This document shows, one piece after another, positions 43,910-52,508 of a stretch of DNA of 64,000 nucleotides. The notes below the pieces were generated by a model that was not told the origin of the DNA, did no database searches, and was given only the letters and a program-made list of their open reading frames with translations. The first letter of the stretch is position 1, and each line of letters begins with the position of its first letter. Location: positions 1,178,001 through 1,242,000 of the forward strand of contig NZ_CADIKC010000001.1 in the NCBI RefSeq assembly GCF_902859805.1, given 5' to 3'. The stretch is from Paraburkholderia sediminicola (GTDB taxonomy: Bacteria > Pseudomonadota > Gammaproteobacteria > Burkholderiales > Burkholderiaceae). The translations under genes and the position numbers were made by a program.

Positions 43910-45076
43910 TTATGCGGACAGCTTTTGCATCTCGGCGAAGAGATCGGCTTTTCCTTCGAAGCCGATGCCTGGCAGATCGGGCATGGTGATGAAGCCGTTT
44001 TCCACCTTCACACCGTCAGGGAAGCCGCCATAAGGCTGGAACAGATCAGGATAGGACTCGTTGCCGCCCAAGCCGAGGCCGGCCGCGATATTCAGCGACA
44101 TCTGGTGTCCGCCGTGCGGGATGCAGCGGCTCGGCGACCATCCGTGCTGACGCAGCATGTCGAGCGTGCGCAGGTATTCGACGAGGCCATAGCTCAGTGC
44201 GCAGTCGAACTGCAGCCAGTCGCGATCCGGACGCATGCCGCCATAACGGATCAGGTTGCGGGCATCCTGCATCGAGAACAGGTCCTCGCCCGTCGCCATC
44301 GGTTTGTCGTAGTAGTTGCGAAGCGTTGCCTGCAATTCGTAGTCGAGCGGGTCGCCCGGTTCTTCGTACCAGAACAGGTCGTATTGCGACAGCGCCTTTG
44401 CGTACTGGACCGCCGTGTCGAGGTCGAAGCGGCCATTGGCATCGACGGCAAGTTTTTGTCCATCACCGAGTATGCTCAGGATCGAGTCAATGCGGCGCAG
44501 ATCCTCGTCAAGTGAAGCGCCGCCGATCTTCTTCTTCACAACCGTGTAGCCACGGTCGATGTAGCTGCGCATTTCGTCTTTCAGCTTCTCGTGATCCTGG
44601 CCGGGATAGTAGTAACCGCCGGCGGCATACACGAAAATCTTGCGATCGGGCTGACCGTTGCCGTAACGATCGGCCAGCAACTGGAACAGCGGCTTGCCTT
44701 CGATCTTCGCCACCGCATCCCAGATCGCCATGTCGATCGTGCCGATTGCGACCGAGCGCTCGCCGTGACCACCCGGCTTCTCGTTCGTGAACATGGTCGC
44801 CCAAATCTTGTGCGGATCGAGGTTGTCGCCGGCGTCGTTGACGAGCGTAGCGGGATCGGCTTCGAGAATGCGCGGAATGAAACGCTCACGCATCAGCTTG
44901 CCCTGGCCATAGCGGCCGTTGGAATTGAAGCCGTAACCGACTATCGGCTTTCCGCCCCGGATGACATCCGTCACCACGGCGACGAGACTCAGCGTCATCT
45001 TGCTGAAGTCAATGTAGGCATTGCGGATCGGGGAACTGATCGGAATGGTCTTTTCGCGTATTTCAACGATTCTCAT
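43910..45076 (-). CDS. tarD: D(-)-tartrate dehydratase (TarD), enolase superfamily
   Basis: A 388-residue enolase-superfamily enzyme very close, from memory, to Bradyrhizobium TarD, which dehydrates D-tartrate to oxaloacetate. All expected residues are present one number lower: base Lys183 in VVKKKIGG, metal ligands Asp212 (AVDANGR), Glu238 (FWYEEPGDP) and Glu264 (ATGEDLFS), Asp291 and acid His321 (CIPHGGHQMS). The diagnostic N-terminus ISSPIRNAYIDFSKMTLSLV is conserved. AGGAGACAG precedes ATG 45076. It is the first gene of tarD-dctA-maeB and is divergent from a LysR gene, giving a complete import, dehydration and C4-to-pyruvate route. Confidence 0.92.
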   Translation of the reverse strand: MRIVEIREKTIPISSPIRNAYIDFSKMTLSLVAVVTDVIRGGKPIVGYGFNSNGRYGQGKLMRERFIPRILEADPATLVNDAGDNLDPHKIWATMFTNEKPGGHGERSVAIGTIDMAIWDAVAKIEGKPLFQLLADRYGNGQPDRKIFVYAAGGYYYPGQDHEKLKDEMRSYIDRGYTVVKKKIGGASLDEDLRRIDSILSILGDGQKLAVDANGRFDLDTAVQYAKALSQYDLFWYEEPGDPLDYELQATLRNYYDKPMATGEDLFSMQDARNLIRYGGMRPDRDWLQFDCALSYGLVEYLRTLDMLRQHGWSPSRCIPHGGHQMSLNIAAGLGLGGNESYPDLFQPYGGFPDGVKVENGFITMPDLPGIGFEGKADLFAEMQKLSA

Positions 45077-45205
45077 GACACTGTCTCCTGAGTTTGGGCA
45101 CGTATTGCATGCGTCTGGCTGCAATGGAAGCTAGGTTATCCGCGAAATGAGGCGTTAGAATTCGCTTAGATTCATTTCATTTTTTACTTTAGGTGAATAA
45201 TCGAA

Positions 45206-46165
45206 TTGACAACAGACACGGCATCCGATTTCGAGTTTTTCATCCTCCTCGCCAAGCTGAAAAGCATGTCGGGAGCGGCGCGTGCGCTCGATCTCACCCC
45301 GCCAGCTGCGACCAAACGACTGGGGCTGATCGAACAGAAGCTAGGGGCGCGGTTGGTCAACAGGACAACGCGGAGTGTCAGCCTCACGCCGGAAGGTGAG
45401 ACCTACCTGCGCTACGCGACGCAGATCGTCGGACAGGTCCGGCAGATGGAAGATGAGATATCCGGGGCCAGGTCCGACCCGCATGGTCTTTTACGGGTCA
45501 ACGCAACGCTCGGCTTCGGACGCACGACCATCGCGCCGCTGGTCTCTGACTTCGCGAAACGGTATCCCAATGTCGAAATCCAGTTTGAAGTGACTGATCG
45601 ACCCATCGATCTGGTTGAGGAAGCGTTCGATATGGCAATCCGTTTTGGCGAGCTTCCCGACAGCCGGCTTAGTGCTCGACGCATCATGAGTAACCGTCGT
45701 TTCCTCTGCGCGTCGCCAAAGTACCTTGAGCGTTTCGGGACGCCAGAGCGCGTAGAGGACCTGGTTCGGCACCGCTGCATCATTCATCGCCAGAACGACG
45801 ACGCCTACGGCGTCTGGAGGTACATACAGGGCGATCACACCGAAGCGCTGAAAGTAAAAGGCGCGCTTTCAAGCAACGATGGCGATATCGTGCTGCGGTG
45901 GGCGCTCGACGGGCATGGGATATTGATCCGTTCTGAGTGGGATCTGGCGAAGTACGTTCAGAGCGGTCGGTTAAAACTGGTGTTGCCGGATACGCTCCTG
46001 CCGTCAGCCGATTTGTATGTCTACTATCCCAGCCAGCGAAACCAGACAGCACGCGCCCGGGCATTCATTGATTTTCTGATCGACCATTTTCAGGCGCCGT
46101 TCATCCCGGTCGAAACGGGAGCTTTGATTTACGCTCAAAAAAAGAGAGCGGCCCGCAAGCCATAA
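45206..46165 (+). CDS. LysR-family regulator of the tartrate locus
   Basis: A 319-residue LysR protein with a helix-turn-helix at about 8-65 (FEFFILLAKLKSMSGAARAL, LTPPAATKRLGLIEQKLGAR, LVNRTTRSVSLT) and a CrgA-type effector domain (YPNVEIQFEVTDRPIDLVEE). The only start that keeps the DNA-binding domain is TTG 45206, preceded by AGGTGA; no in-frame ATG exists until inside the helix-turn-helix. It is divergent from tarD across 129 bp and most likely activates tarD-dctA-maeB in response to tartrate or a related acid (inference). Confidence 0.9.
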   Translation: MTTDTASDFEFFILLAKLKSMSGAARALDLTPPAATKRLGLIEQKLGARLVNRTTRSVSLTPEGETYLRYATQIVGQVRQMEDEISGARSDPHGLLRVNATLGFGRTTIAPLVSDFAKRYPNVEIQFEVTDRPIDLVEEAFDMAIRFGELPDSRLSARRIMSNRRFLCASPKYLERFGTPERVEDLVRHRCIIHRQNDDAYGVWRYIQGDHTEALKVKGALSSNDGDIVLRWALDGHGILIRSEWDLAKYVQSGRLKLVLPDTLLPSADLYVYYPSQRNQTARARAFIDFLIDHFQAPFIPVETGALIYAQKKRAARKP

Positions 46166-46239
46166 GCCGTCCCTCGCGGTATGCGCGACGGTCCGTTATA
46201 CGTATGGCTTGCCGCCATTCGCGTCGCCCCCTCGAAAGA

Positions 46240-46300
46240 CTCTTGATGGCCGAACTCAGCCCGGCGACGATCGGCTCAGTTCGACCCGTTTTAGACATTC
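46240..46300 (+). repeat. Intergenic palindromic repeat, copy 12
   Basis: GATGGCCGAACTCAGCC ... CGATCGGCTCAGTTCGACCC with GACATTC a little downstream. The left boundary box is not recognisable. The surrounding 413-bp gap 46166-46578 has no other supported gene. Confidence 0.65.
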
Positions 46301-46525
46301 ACTTAATGTCAGTCGAGCGACTGCTTAAGCGCGCGAGTGGGACATTCGGACGACCGTAAATTCAAGGGAAATCGAAAACGGCGCTGGGCGACTGCTTCCG
46401 TGGGCATCTGACCCACCGCATGGCCGGTCCGAGCGTTTCGTAAGCGCCATAGTCGGTCCGGATGACGGTTGCTGTTGGTGGGAATGTTGTCGCGTGCAAT
46501 GGAGCGAAAAATTGGGATTACTTAT

Positions 46526-46538
46526 GGTACTTTGTACC
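46526..46538. promoter_or_regulatory. Palindrome upstream of a small gene
   Basis: GGTACtttGTACC is a perfect 5-bp dyad with a 3-base spacer, about 40 bp before the ATG of the 96-residue gene. It could be an operator or promoter-overlapping site; nothing else supports a role. Confidence 0.3.
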
Positions 46539-46578
46539 GGTGATAGGGATTGCTTGAACGTAGAACGGTGGAGCTGAA

Positions 46579-46869
46579 ATGCTGAAGAAAACTATCTCCG
46601 ATGCTGCGATGGCGCTGGGCCGTATGACATACATGCTGGAACTAGCAAGGGGTAGTTCGCATATCGCCAGCACGCGCAAACCGGAGACATTGACCGGTGC
46701 CATCGCCGAGGTTCTTGAGGGGTTCTGCAAGTTGCACGGCGTGTCAGGATTGTGCGTTTTCCGAGAGGTCCTCGCACAGGACGTCGAGCGCCGGGGGAAT
46801 CTGGGTGCCGCTTCCGCTGTACGCAGTTTTAGTCAGGAAGAGTGGACGAAGCGGACATCCACGTCCTGA
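46579..46869 (+). CDS. Small hypothetical protein
   Basis: A 96-residue predicted soluble protein starting LKKTISDAAMALGRMTYMLE. GGTGGAG lies seven bases before the ATG, good support for translation. The N-terminal 25 residues could form an amphipathic helix; the rest is mixed (AIAEVLEGFCKLHGVSGLCV). No family was recognised. A degenerate repeat fragment (TTGATGGCCAATCCC) follows the stop codon. Confidence 0.42.
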   Translation: MLKKTISDAAMALGRMTYMLELARGSSHIASTRKPETLTGAIAEVLEGFCKLHGVSGLCVFREVLAQDVERRGNLGAASAVRSFSQEEWTKRTSTS

Positions 46870-47127
46870 CATTGACCGACTCTTGATGGCCAATCCCGGA
46901 AGTTCGGCCTGCGTCCGTCAGTCACCAGATCGGCCTCGGCGCGAATTTCCCCTATCGACCCACAAGAGACCTCCAGTATTGGAAAAGCGGCCGTTCGCTA
47001 AGGATCGACGCTTCATCGCGTCAGTAACAACAATCGACGTAGTCGACAACATGCCGCGCTGAAATTCATCGGCTATCATTCGCAGCAGCCATGAAATACA
47101 AACACTATCAATCTCGGGATATCTACA

Positions 47128-48063
47128 TTGACGCATTTATTTTCAGCCGTTTTAAGTGTGCTAGTGATGGCTGCTTGCACACCAGCACCGTTAGCAGGTG
47201 TCGCGTCCTCCGGGAATAGCGGGCGCAGAATCCTCTTGGAGCAGCAAAACGGCAATCCGATGAAATCGTTGCGTGAGAGCACTTTGATGGCCGCAAATGC
47301 GAAGCTGAGCATTGCGAAATCCCGTGACGACAAGGCATCGGCGTTGCAACTTAAGGCAGATGCGTTAGCCGACCTCGGCAAAGGAATAGATGCATGGCCC
47401 TATATGATGCAAGCCGCCGCACTACGAATCCAGCCGACCGATATCGATTTCGAAATCGACGAGTCCTACATTATGTTTGCCGCTGGGATGCTGCGAGAGG
47501 CACGAGATATGGCCGACCTGGCGCTGAATCATGCTGAGCAGAAAGCGCGACAATCGAGGGACGCCCAAATACCTGATCTAATATATGGAGCTGCGCAGAT
47601 GGCCGCCTGGACTAATGTTCAGATGAAGGATTGGCGTCATGCACAGAACTCCTTGGTCACAATGGCGAGTGCTTCAGAGTCCAATACTACTCAGTTGGAA
47701 TATACAGCGCTACTCTACGTCGTCGTTCAAGCCGCATCTGACGGCAGCCTGCCTAAAGACCCAAGTTTGGAAGCGTTATTGTCCCGACTGGATCAAGTTG
47801 TAGTCCCGCGAGACGTCCAAAACGCGCTACTGCGCTATTTTCGCGGGTTCGGGACAGAGGCAGGAATTGAGACAGCGGTGGAAAAATGTTGCGATGTCGT
47901 TGGACGTCAAAACGCGCTCGCCGAAGCCATATTCTTTCTAGGAGCACATGAAAAGTTCGTCAACGGCGTGCCGGTGGGCGGAAGGCCTTATTTGGCAAAA
48001 TTAAACGCTTTGGCTCCTTACGGTGTAGTGGAGTGGTCGCTCGCCCAAGGCTTATTGAACTGA
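47128..48063 (+). CDS. Putative lipoprotein with helical repeats
   Basis: A 311-residue protein. The N-terminus (THLFSAVLSVLVMAACTPAP) looks like a lipoprotein signal with Cys at about 17, though Met at the -3 position is atypical. The mature part is all-helical, TPR-like (SALQLKADALADLGKGIDAW, LREARDMADLALNHAEQKAR). The start is TTG 47128. Base composition is clearly lower in G+C than most of the window, suggesting acquired DNA. No family was recognised; an outer-membrane accessory or secretion-related role is possible but not shown. Confidence 0.65.
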   Translation: MTHLFSAVLSVLVMAACTPAPLAGVASSGNSGRRILLEQQNGNPMKSLRESTLMAANAKLSIAKSRDDKASALQLKADALADLGKGIDAWPYMMQAAALRIQPTDIDFEIDESYIMFAAGMLREARDMADLALNHAEQKARQSRDAQIPDLIYGAAQMAAWTNVQMKDWRHAQNSLVTMASASESNTTQLEYTALLYVVVQAASDGSLPKDPSLEALLSRLDQVVVPRDVQNALLRYFRGFGTEAGIETAVEKCCDVVGRQNALAEAIFFLGAHEKFVNGVPVGGRPYLAKLNALAPYGVVEWSLAQGLLN

Positions 48064-48514
48064 GAGACGCGACCATACTCTGGGCATAAGAAGCAGCATG
48101 CGCCTATCAAGCATGCGTTAGTTTGCGGATCCACGCACGGGCGAGCGTCCGCTTACGATCACGCTGTCGACTGGCCGATCCTGGCCGAACTCGGACGTAC
48201 GTGGTGCCTCCGGCGCGGTTTCCCCGCCCATGACGGACTGACCGCGATCCGACAACGATGGCGGGACGGATATACCCCCCCGTCGGTCGTACGGGCCTTG
48301 AGTGATCCCGGCGTCTTCAGAATCGCAGCCCCCTCCCCGCCTACCCTCCTCGTGGGTAGCTTGTTTTGATGCAGCCTGCCATAACCTGCCGATGCGCCAG
48401 GCTGCGCACGGTCTGTGACGCTTGAGAGCAGCCTAAGTGATCCGGCGTAACGCGCGCGGCGCGCCTTAACGGCCTCCCCCGAAAACGACGTAGTGCTTGA
48501 CACACGCACAGATC
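48064..48514. other. Intergenic region upstream of arsR-type gene
   Basis: About 450 bp with no supported gene. A degenerate trace of the palindromic repeat lies near 48166-48198 (GACTGGCCGATCCTGGCCGA). A candidate -35 box, TTGACA, is at 48497-48502, just before the ArsR operator. Confidence 0.4.
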
Positions 48515-48553
48515 GTATTTAACTTACCAGTTATCAACCAACAGGTTAAATAC
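48515..48553. promoter_or_regulatory. ArsR operator-like inverted repeat
   Basis: GTATTTAAC (48515-48523) and GTTAAATAC (48545-48553) are perfect 9-bp reverse complements with centres 30 bp apart, directly before the regulator's start. TTGACA at 48497 is the likely -35 box, so repressor binding here would block the promoter. Confidence 0.55.
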
Positions 48554-48556
48554 AAC

Positions 48557-48931
48557 GTGCAAATCGACCAACTCAGCGTGACGCTTTCCGCACTCGCTCA
48601 CCCCATACGGCGCGACATGCTCGCCCGCCTCGCTGCCGGCGATGCGTCGGTCACTGAGTTGGCCGAACCTCATGACATGAGTCTCGCAGCGATCTCGAAG
48701 CATCTGAAGGTTCTGGAAGGCGCCGGCCTCATCTCGCGCGGTAAGGACGCGCAATGGCGCCCTTGTCACCTTGAGGCCGGTCCTCTCTCCGCTGTACTCG
48801 CCTGGGTCGAGGATTACCGCAGTTTCTGGGAGCGCAATGCAGACAGCCTCGGAGACTACTTGAAGACGATTCAGACGGGCAGCACCAGCAGTAAAACCAG
48901 CACCCGTAACCTGAAAAGGAAAGCACCGTGA
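48557..48931 (+). CDS. ArsR-family transcriptional regulator
   Basis: A 124-residue winged-helix repressor (VTLSALAHPIRRDMLARLAA, VTELAEPHDMSLAAISKHLK, VLEGAGLISRGKDAQWRPCH). The C-terminal part (LAWVEDYRSFWERNADSLGD) is typical of ArsR proteins paired with SRPBCC genes. No metal-binding Cys cluster is evident in the recognition helix. GTG 48557 is chosen because an upstream TTG falls in the candidate -35 box. It overlaps the next gene by four bases, so translation is coupled. Confidence 0.88.
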   Translation: MQIDQLSVTLSALAHPIRRDMLARLAAGDASVTELAEPHDMSLAAISKHLKVLEGAGLISRGKDAQWRPCHLEAGPLSAVLAWVEDYRSFWERNADSLGDYLKTIQTGSTSSKTSTRNLKRKAP

Positions 48932-49410
48932 ATACGAATACGAAGATCCCTACCGATGAGGCAGTGATTTCAATGAGTCGAATCTACGAGGCACCGCGCG
49001 AAGTCGTGTGGGCGGCGACGACTGAGGCCAAACATGTCGCGCAATGGTGGGGTGGCCCCGGAGTGACCAACCCGGTGTGCGAAATGGACCTGCGTCCTGG
49101 CGGCTCCTGGCATCATGTCATGCGTTTTCCTGACGGAACCGAACTTCGCATGGAGTTCGTCTTTATCGAGGTCGAGAAGCCGAGGACACTGAGCTGGCGC
49201 AACGCGAGCAAAGGGAACCTGCATGATGCCCATCCGTCGGCCGTCATCACCGTCACGCTTAACGACCTGGGCGAAAGAACCGCATGGGAGATGGTCGCGC
49301 GATTCGAGTCGATCGAGGATCGCGACGCCGCGGTTGCTTTTGGCTTCAACAAGCCTATCGAAGCGAGCAGCGATCGTCTCGTAAAGTACCTGGAAACCTT
49401 CAAGGAATAG
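48928..49410 (+). CDS. SRPBCC / AHSA1-family protein
   Basis: A 160-residue START-like protein of the AHSA1 group: SRIYEAPREVVWAATTEAKH, VAQWWGGPGVTNPVCEMDLR, PGGSWHHVMRFPDGTELRME and a C-terminal helix (IEASSDRLVKYLETFKE). These proteins have a hydrophobic cavity and bind or modify small lipophilic ligands; function is usually unknown. It starts at GTG 48928 inside the ArsR stop region (4-bp overlap), so the pair forms a two-gene operon, as is common for ArsR-SRPBCC modules. Confidence 0.88.
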   Translation: MNTNTKIPTDEAVISMSRIYEAPREVVWAATTEAKHVAQWWGGPGVTNPVCEMDLRPGGSWHHVMRFPDGTELRMEFVFIEVEKPRTLSWRNASKGNLHDAHPSAVITVTLNDLGERTAWEMVARFESIEDRDAAVAFGFNKPIEASSDRLVKYLETFKE

Positions 49411-49865
49411 AACAGCGCGCGAGAATCTCCGTTCTGGCCATGGAAGTTGGAGTTTTACTCTGGTGCGGAAAAACTTGTCGGGGACTCTCTTCAAAGCGCG
49501 AACTCATGCGCACGACCGCGTGTGTTACGCGAGCCGTTTGCGAATGGCTGCAGCCTTTGCCTGCGAGCATCCAAGGTGCTTGCGAATCTCAGTCACTGTA
49601 CCGAAGCGACTTTGAACGTTTCAGTTCGACCGGTTTGAGTCGCTCAGAACTCTGGACCTACTGTCCGCTCCAGCGGAAGCATGAGACGTTCGCCGACGCT
49701 TACAAACAACGCGCGTAATGACCATCGCCCCTAAAAGACGCGTGTCGGTTTATCGAGTATTGCAGCAAGAAACGGGGGGCGGCTGACTGCTGGCGCCAAT
49801 ATTGTTCATACAGGGGGAGGCGATTGCGTTTCCCTCTTTCAACCACAGTCAATGAGGAATTCACC
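49411..49865. other. Intergenic region, no gene recognised
   Basis: About 455 bp. A plus-strand frame at 49447-49638 contains EFYSGAEKLVGDSL but lacks support. The end of the region carries the GAGGAATT ribosome site of the next gene. Confidence 0.35.
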
Positions 49866-50315
49866 ATGTCCAGGGAAGATGACAACAAGGCCGTCGTGGG
49901 CCGCTGGTTTACTGATTTCTGGGGCAAGACATGCAACCTCGACATCGTCGACGAACTTGCTGCTCCTGACATGCTGCTTCAATACTCGCTGCACGAGCCG
50001 CGCCGTGGCCGCAAGGACATCAAGGCATTCATGACCGATTTCCGCCGAGCGTTTCCGGATCTCAACTTCTGGGGCGCCGCTGATCTCATCGCCGAGGGGG
50101 ACTATGTAGTCGGCCGTTGGGAAGGTGGAGGCACGCATACCGGTCCGGCATTCAGCGATTTCCGCGTTGGATCGTTGCCGGCCGCGACCGGACGGAAAAT
50201 GCGCTTCACTGGCACAACCGTGCTACGGCTGAACGGTGGCAAGATCGTCGAAGAAATCGGGCTGGACGACGGCGTGACGGCGCTGCAACAACTTGGACTT
50301 CTCAAGGCAGCGTGA
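49866..50315 (+). CDS. SnoaL-like polyketide cyclase / ester cyclase family protein
   Basis: A 149-residue protein of the NTF2-like SnoaL group: NKAVVGRWFTDFWGKTCNLD, GRKDIKAFMTDFRRAFPDLN, YVVGRWEGGGTHTGPAF and KMRFTGTTVLRLNGGKIVEE. Most bacterial members outside polyketide clusters are of unknown function. No polyketide synthase is nearby. GAGGAATTC before ATG 49866 fixes the start. A strong terminator-like hairpin follows 48 bp after the stop, suggesting a monocistronic gene. Confidence 0.85.
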   Translation: MSREDDNKAVVGRWFTDFWGKTCNLDIVDELAAPDMLLQYSLHEPRRGRKDIKAFMTDFRRAFPDLNFWGAADLIAEGDYVVGRWEGGGTHTGPAFSDFRVGSLPAATGRKMRFTGTTVLRLNGGKIVEEIGLDDGVTALQQLGLLKAA

Positions 50316-50362
50316 TCGAAGGCACAGCGATTCTTCAGTTGTTCAGTAATACTGTGCATATC

Positions 50363-50407
50363 TAACGCCATAACGGGCCGGGAACACACCGGCTCGTTGT
50401 GGCGTTA
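50363..50407. terminator. Strong terminator-like hairpin
   Basis: TAACGCCATAACGGGCCGG (50363-50381) and CCGGCTCGTTGTGGCGTTA (50389-50407) form a 19-bp stem with two mismatches and a 7-base loop. It lies between two convergent genes (SnoaL-like and LysR), so it may end transcription from both sides. No long T-run follows. Confidence 0.55.
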
Positions 50408-50515
50408 TCTGTCCACTGGGCGACCGAAAACGACCGGTCACTGTCCCGTCGTCGATTGACCGCATGGGACCTGAACAGTCAGGCCAGAATGCTCGACAAC
50501 GTACAGTCACATGCG

Positions 50516-51409
50516 TCAATGATTGACCTCCCTAAGCACGTCTATGAACGCCCGCAGACCAGCAGGCACGTGACGATGCCCAGGATAGTACAGGCAGAGC
50601 CCCGGGATGAATGGGCACCAATCTTCCAGCACGGTAACCAGCCGGCCATCGTCCAGCCAGTCGCGGGCGGTGGACTCCGGTACATACGCGAGGCCCAACC
50701 CATCGGACGCGGCCTCAACCATCAGACCGTTGTGATCCAGCGTGAGCACCCCGGGAACATCGATTGCCATTTCCTCCCCGTGCTTGCGGAACTCCCAGCG
50801 GTAGCGTTTGCCGCTCGGTAGACGTTGGCGAATGCAGTCGTGGTTGCGAAGGTCGTCGGGCGTGATGAGTGGTGTGCGACCCGAGAGATACGAAGGCGCT
50901 GCAACGACCACGAAGCGAAGATCATCGCTGATGCGCACCGCCACCATGTCGCGCGGGACCGACTCGCCAAGCCGTACTCCGGCATCGAAACCTCGCTCGA
51001 CGATATCGACAAGCCGTCCCTCCGCGACGAGATCGAGCGCCATACTCGGAAAGCGCTTCAGAAAAAGCGGCACCACTGTTTTCAATAGCAGCCGCGCCGC
51101 ACTCTCATTGGCATTGATCCTGAGCGTGCCGCTCGGATTGCCGCGCGCATCAGCGACGGCATCCAGTGCGTCGTCGAGATCGCGGAGCACGGGTGCAAGC
51201 CGAGCGAGCAATGCTTCGCCGGCCTCTGTCGGCGACACGCTGCGCGTCGTGCGATTGAGCAGACGTACGCCCAAATCGCGCTCCAAGGCGAGCATGGCAT
51301 GACTTAGCGAGGAGCGCGAAACGCCGAGTGCGTCGGCGGCACGGCGGAAACTCCGATGCGTTGCGACGGCGGAAAACGCGGTGAGATCGGCAAGTGTCGG
51401 CTTGGTCAT
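50516..51409 (-). CDS. LysR-family transcriptional regulator
   Basis: A 297-residue LysR protein: helix-turn-helix at about 1-62 (TLADLTAFSAVATHRSFRRA, VSRSSLSHAMLALERDLGVR, LLNRTTRSVSPT) and a CrgA-like effector domain (DIVERGFDAGVRLGESVPRD, YYPGHRHVPAGLRAFIDVLR). It is divergent from an SDR gene 115 bp away, the layout frequently seen for this LysR subgroup and its SDR target. The effector is unknown. Confidence 0.92.
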   Translation of the reverse strand: MTKPTLADLTAFSAVATHRSFRRAADALGVSRSSLSHAMLALERDLGVRLLNRTTRSVSPTEAGEALLARLAPVLRDLDDALDAVADARGNPSGTLRINANESAARLLLKTVVPLFLKRFPSMALDLVAEGRLVDIVERGFDAGVRLGESVPRDMVAVRISDDLRFVVVAAPSYLSGRTPLITPDDLRNHDCIRQRLPSGKRYRWEFRKHGEEMAIDVPGVLTLDHNGLMVEAASDGLGLAYVPESTARDWLDDGRLVTVLEDWCPFIPGLCLYYPGHRHVPAGLRAFIDVLREVNH

Positions 51410-51524
51410 TGGTGGCGAATTTTCACGGGGTCATACGTACTATAGAGACTTCTCTGACCAATGACGGGTACCTAAACTGTGAATCAGGCAATGCCATTCC
51501 ATCCACTTTATGGAGAGACGCATC

Positions 51525-52355
51525 ATGGTGAAGACCTGGTTTATCACCGGCACGTCGTCAGGCCTCGGCCGGCTACTCGCCGAGCGCCTGCTGCAACGCG
51601 GCGATCGGGTCGTTGCGACGCTTCGGCACGAGGGGGCGCTCGATGAACTGAAACAACGGTACGAAGACCGGTTGCATGTGCTGACTTTCGATGTCACCGA
51701 CATCCGCGCGGTGCACTCGAATATCACAGCTGCATTCGAAGCGATGGGCCGCATCGATGTGGTCGTGAACAACGCGGGCTACGGGCTGTTCGGTGCAGCC
51801 GAGGAAGTGACTGATGAACAGATTGACCGGCAGATCGCCACCAATCTCACTGGATCGATTCAGGTCATCCGTGCGACGCTGCCTCACCTGCGCCGCCAGG
51901 GTGGCGGGCGGATCGTTCAGGTCTCGTCCGAAGGCGGACAGATCGCTTACCCGAATTTCAGCCTCTATCACGCTACGAAATGGGGCATCGAAGGTTTCGT
52001 CGAGTCAGTAGCAAAGGAGGTGAGACCATTCGGCATCGACTTCGTGATCGTGGAGCCGGGGCCGACGAGCACGCAGTTCGGTGCCGGTCTCGATCACGCG
52101 GTGCCGATGCCCGAGTACGACGATACCCCGGCGGGCGACGTCAGGCGGGCGATCGCGTCCAACAGCTTTGCAATTCGGGGCGATGCCGGCAAGACAGTCA
52201 ACGCAATGATCGTCGCGGCGGATTCGGCACATCCTCCGTTACGCTTGACGCTTGGCGGCGGTGCCTGCGACTCGATCAGGGCCGCGTTGGCTGAACGCCT
52301 GAAGGTGCTCGAAGCACAGAAGGACATCGCGTTTTCAGTCGACTCGATAAGCTAG
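51525..52355 (+). CDS. Short-chain dehydrogenase/reductase
   Basis: A 276-residue SDR. The cofactor motif is KTWFITGTSSGLGRLLAERL, NNAGYGLFGAAEEV is the structural NAG motif, and YHATKWGIEGFVESVA contains the catalytic Tyr and Lys. VEPGPTSTQFGAGL follows. The family is often annotated as oxidoreductases of unknown substrate. GGAGAGACGC precedes ATG 51525; an ATG five codons upstream is less likely. It is probably controlled by the divergent LysR. Confidence 0.9.
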   Translation: MVKTWFITGTSSGLGRLLAERLLQRGDRVVATLRHEGALDELKQRYEDRLHVLTFDVTDIRAVHSNITAAFEAMGRIDVVVNNAGYGLFGAAEEVTDEQIDRQIATNLTGSIQVIRATLPHLRRQGGGRIVQVSSEGGQIAYPNFSLYHATKWGIEGFVESVAKEVRPFGIDFVIVEPGPTSTQFGAGLDHAVPMPEYDDTPAGDVRRAIASNSFAIRGDAGKTVNAMIVAADSAHPPLRLTLGGGACDSIRAALAERLKVLEAQKDIAFSVDSIS

Positions 52356-52508
52356 GCGGACGGGCGCGCTGACGCAATAGCTGCGTGATGGCGGTCCCCG
52401 ATCGGCCCGGAGCGCTCCGTCCGCCTTCCCGACAACGGCCACTCGCCAAAGCTCACTTCGCCTGTCTCACTCGTCGGCATGAGTCAATCCGATTGGTATG
52501 TCGTCCAT

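Noticed and set aside
49866..50315. Polyketide pathway cyclase
   Set aside because: SnoaL-like proteins are common without polyketide synthases, and no such genes are in the window.
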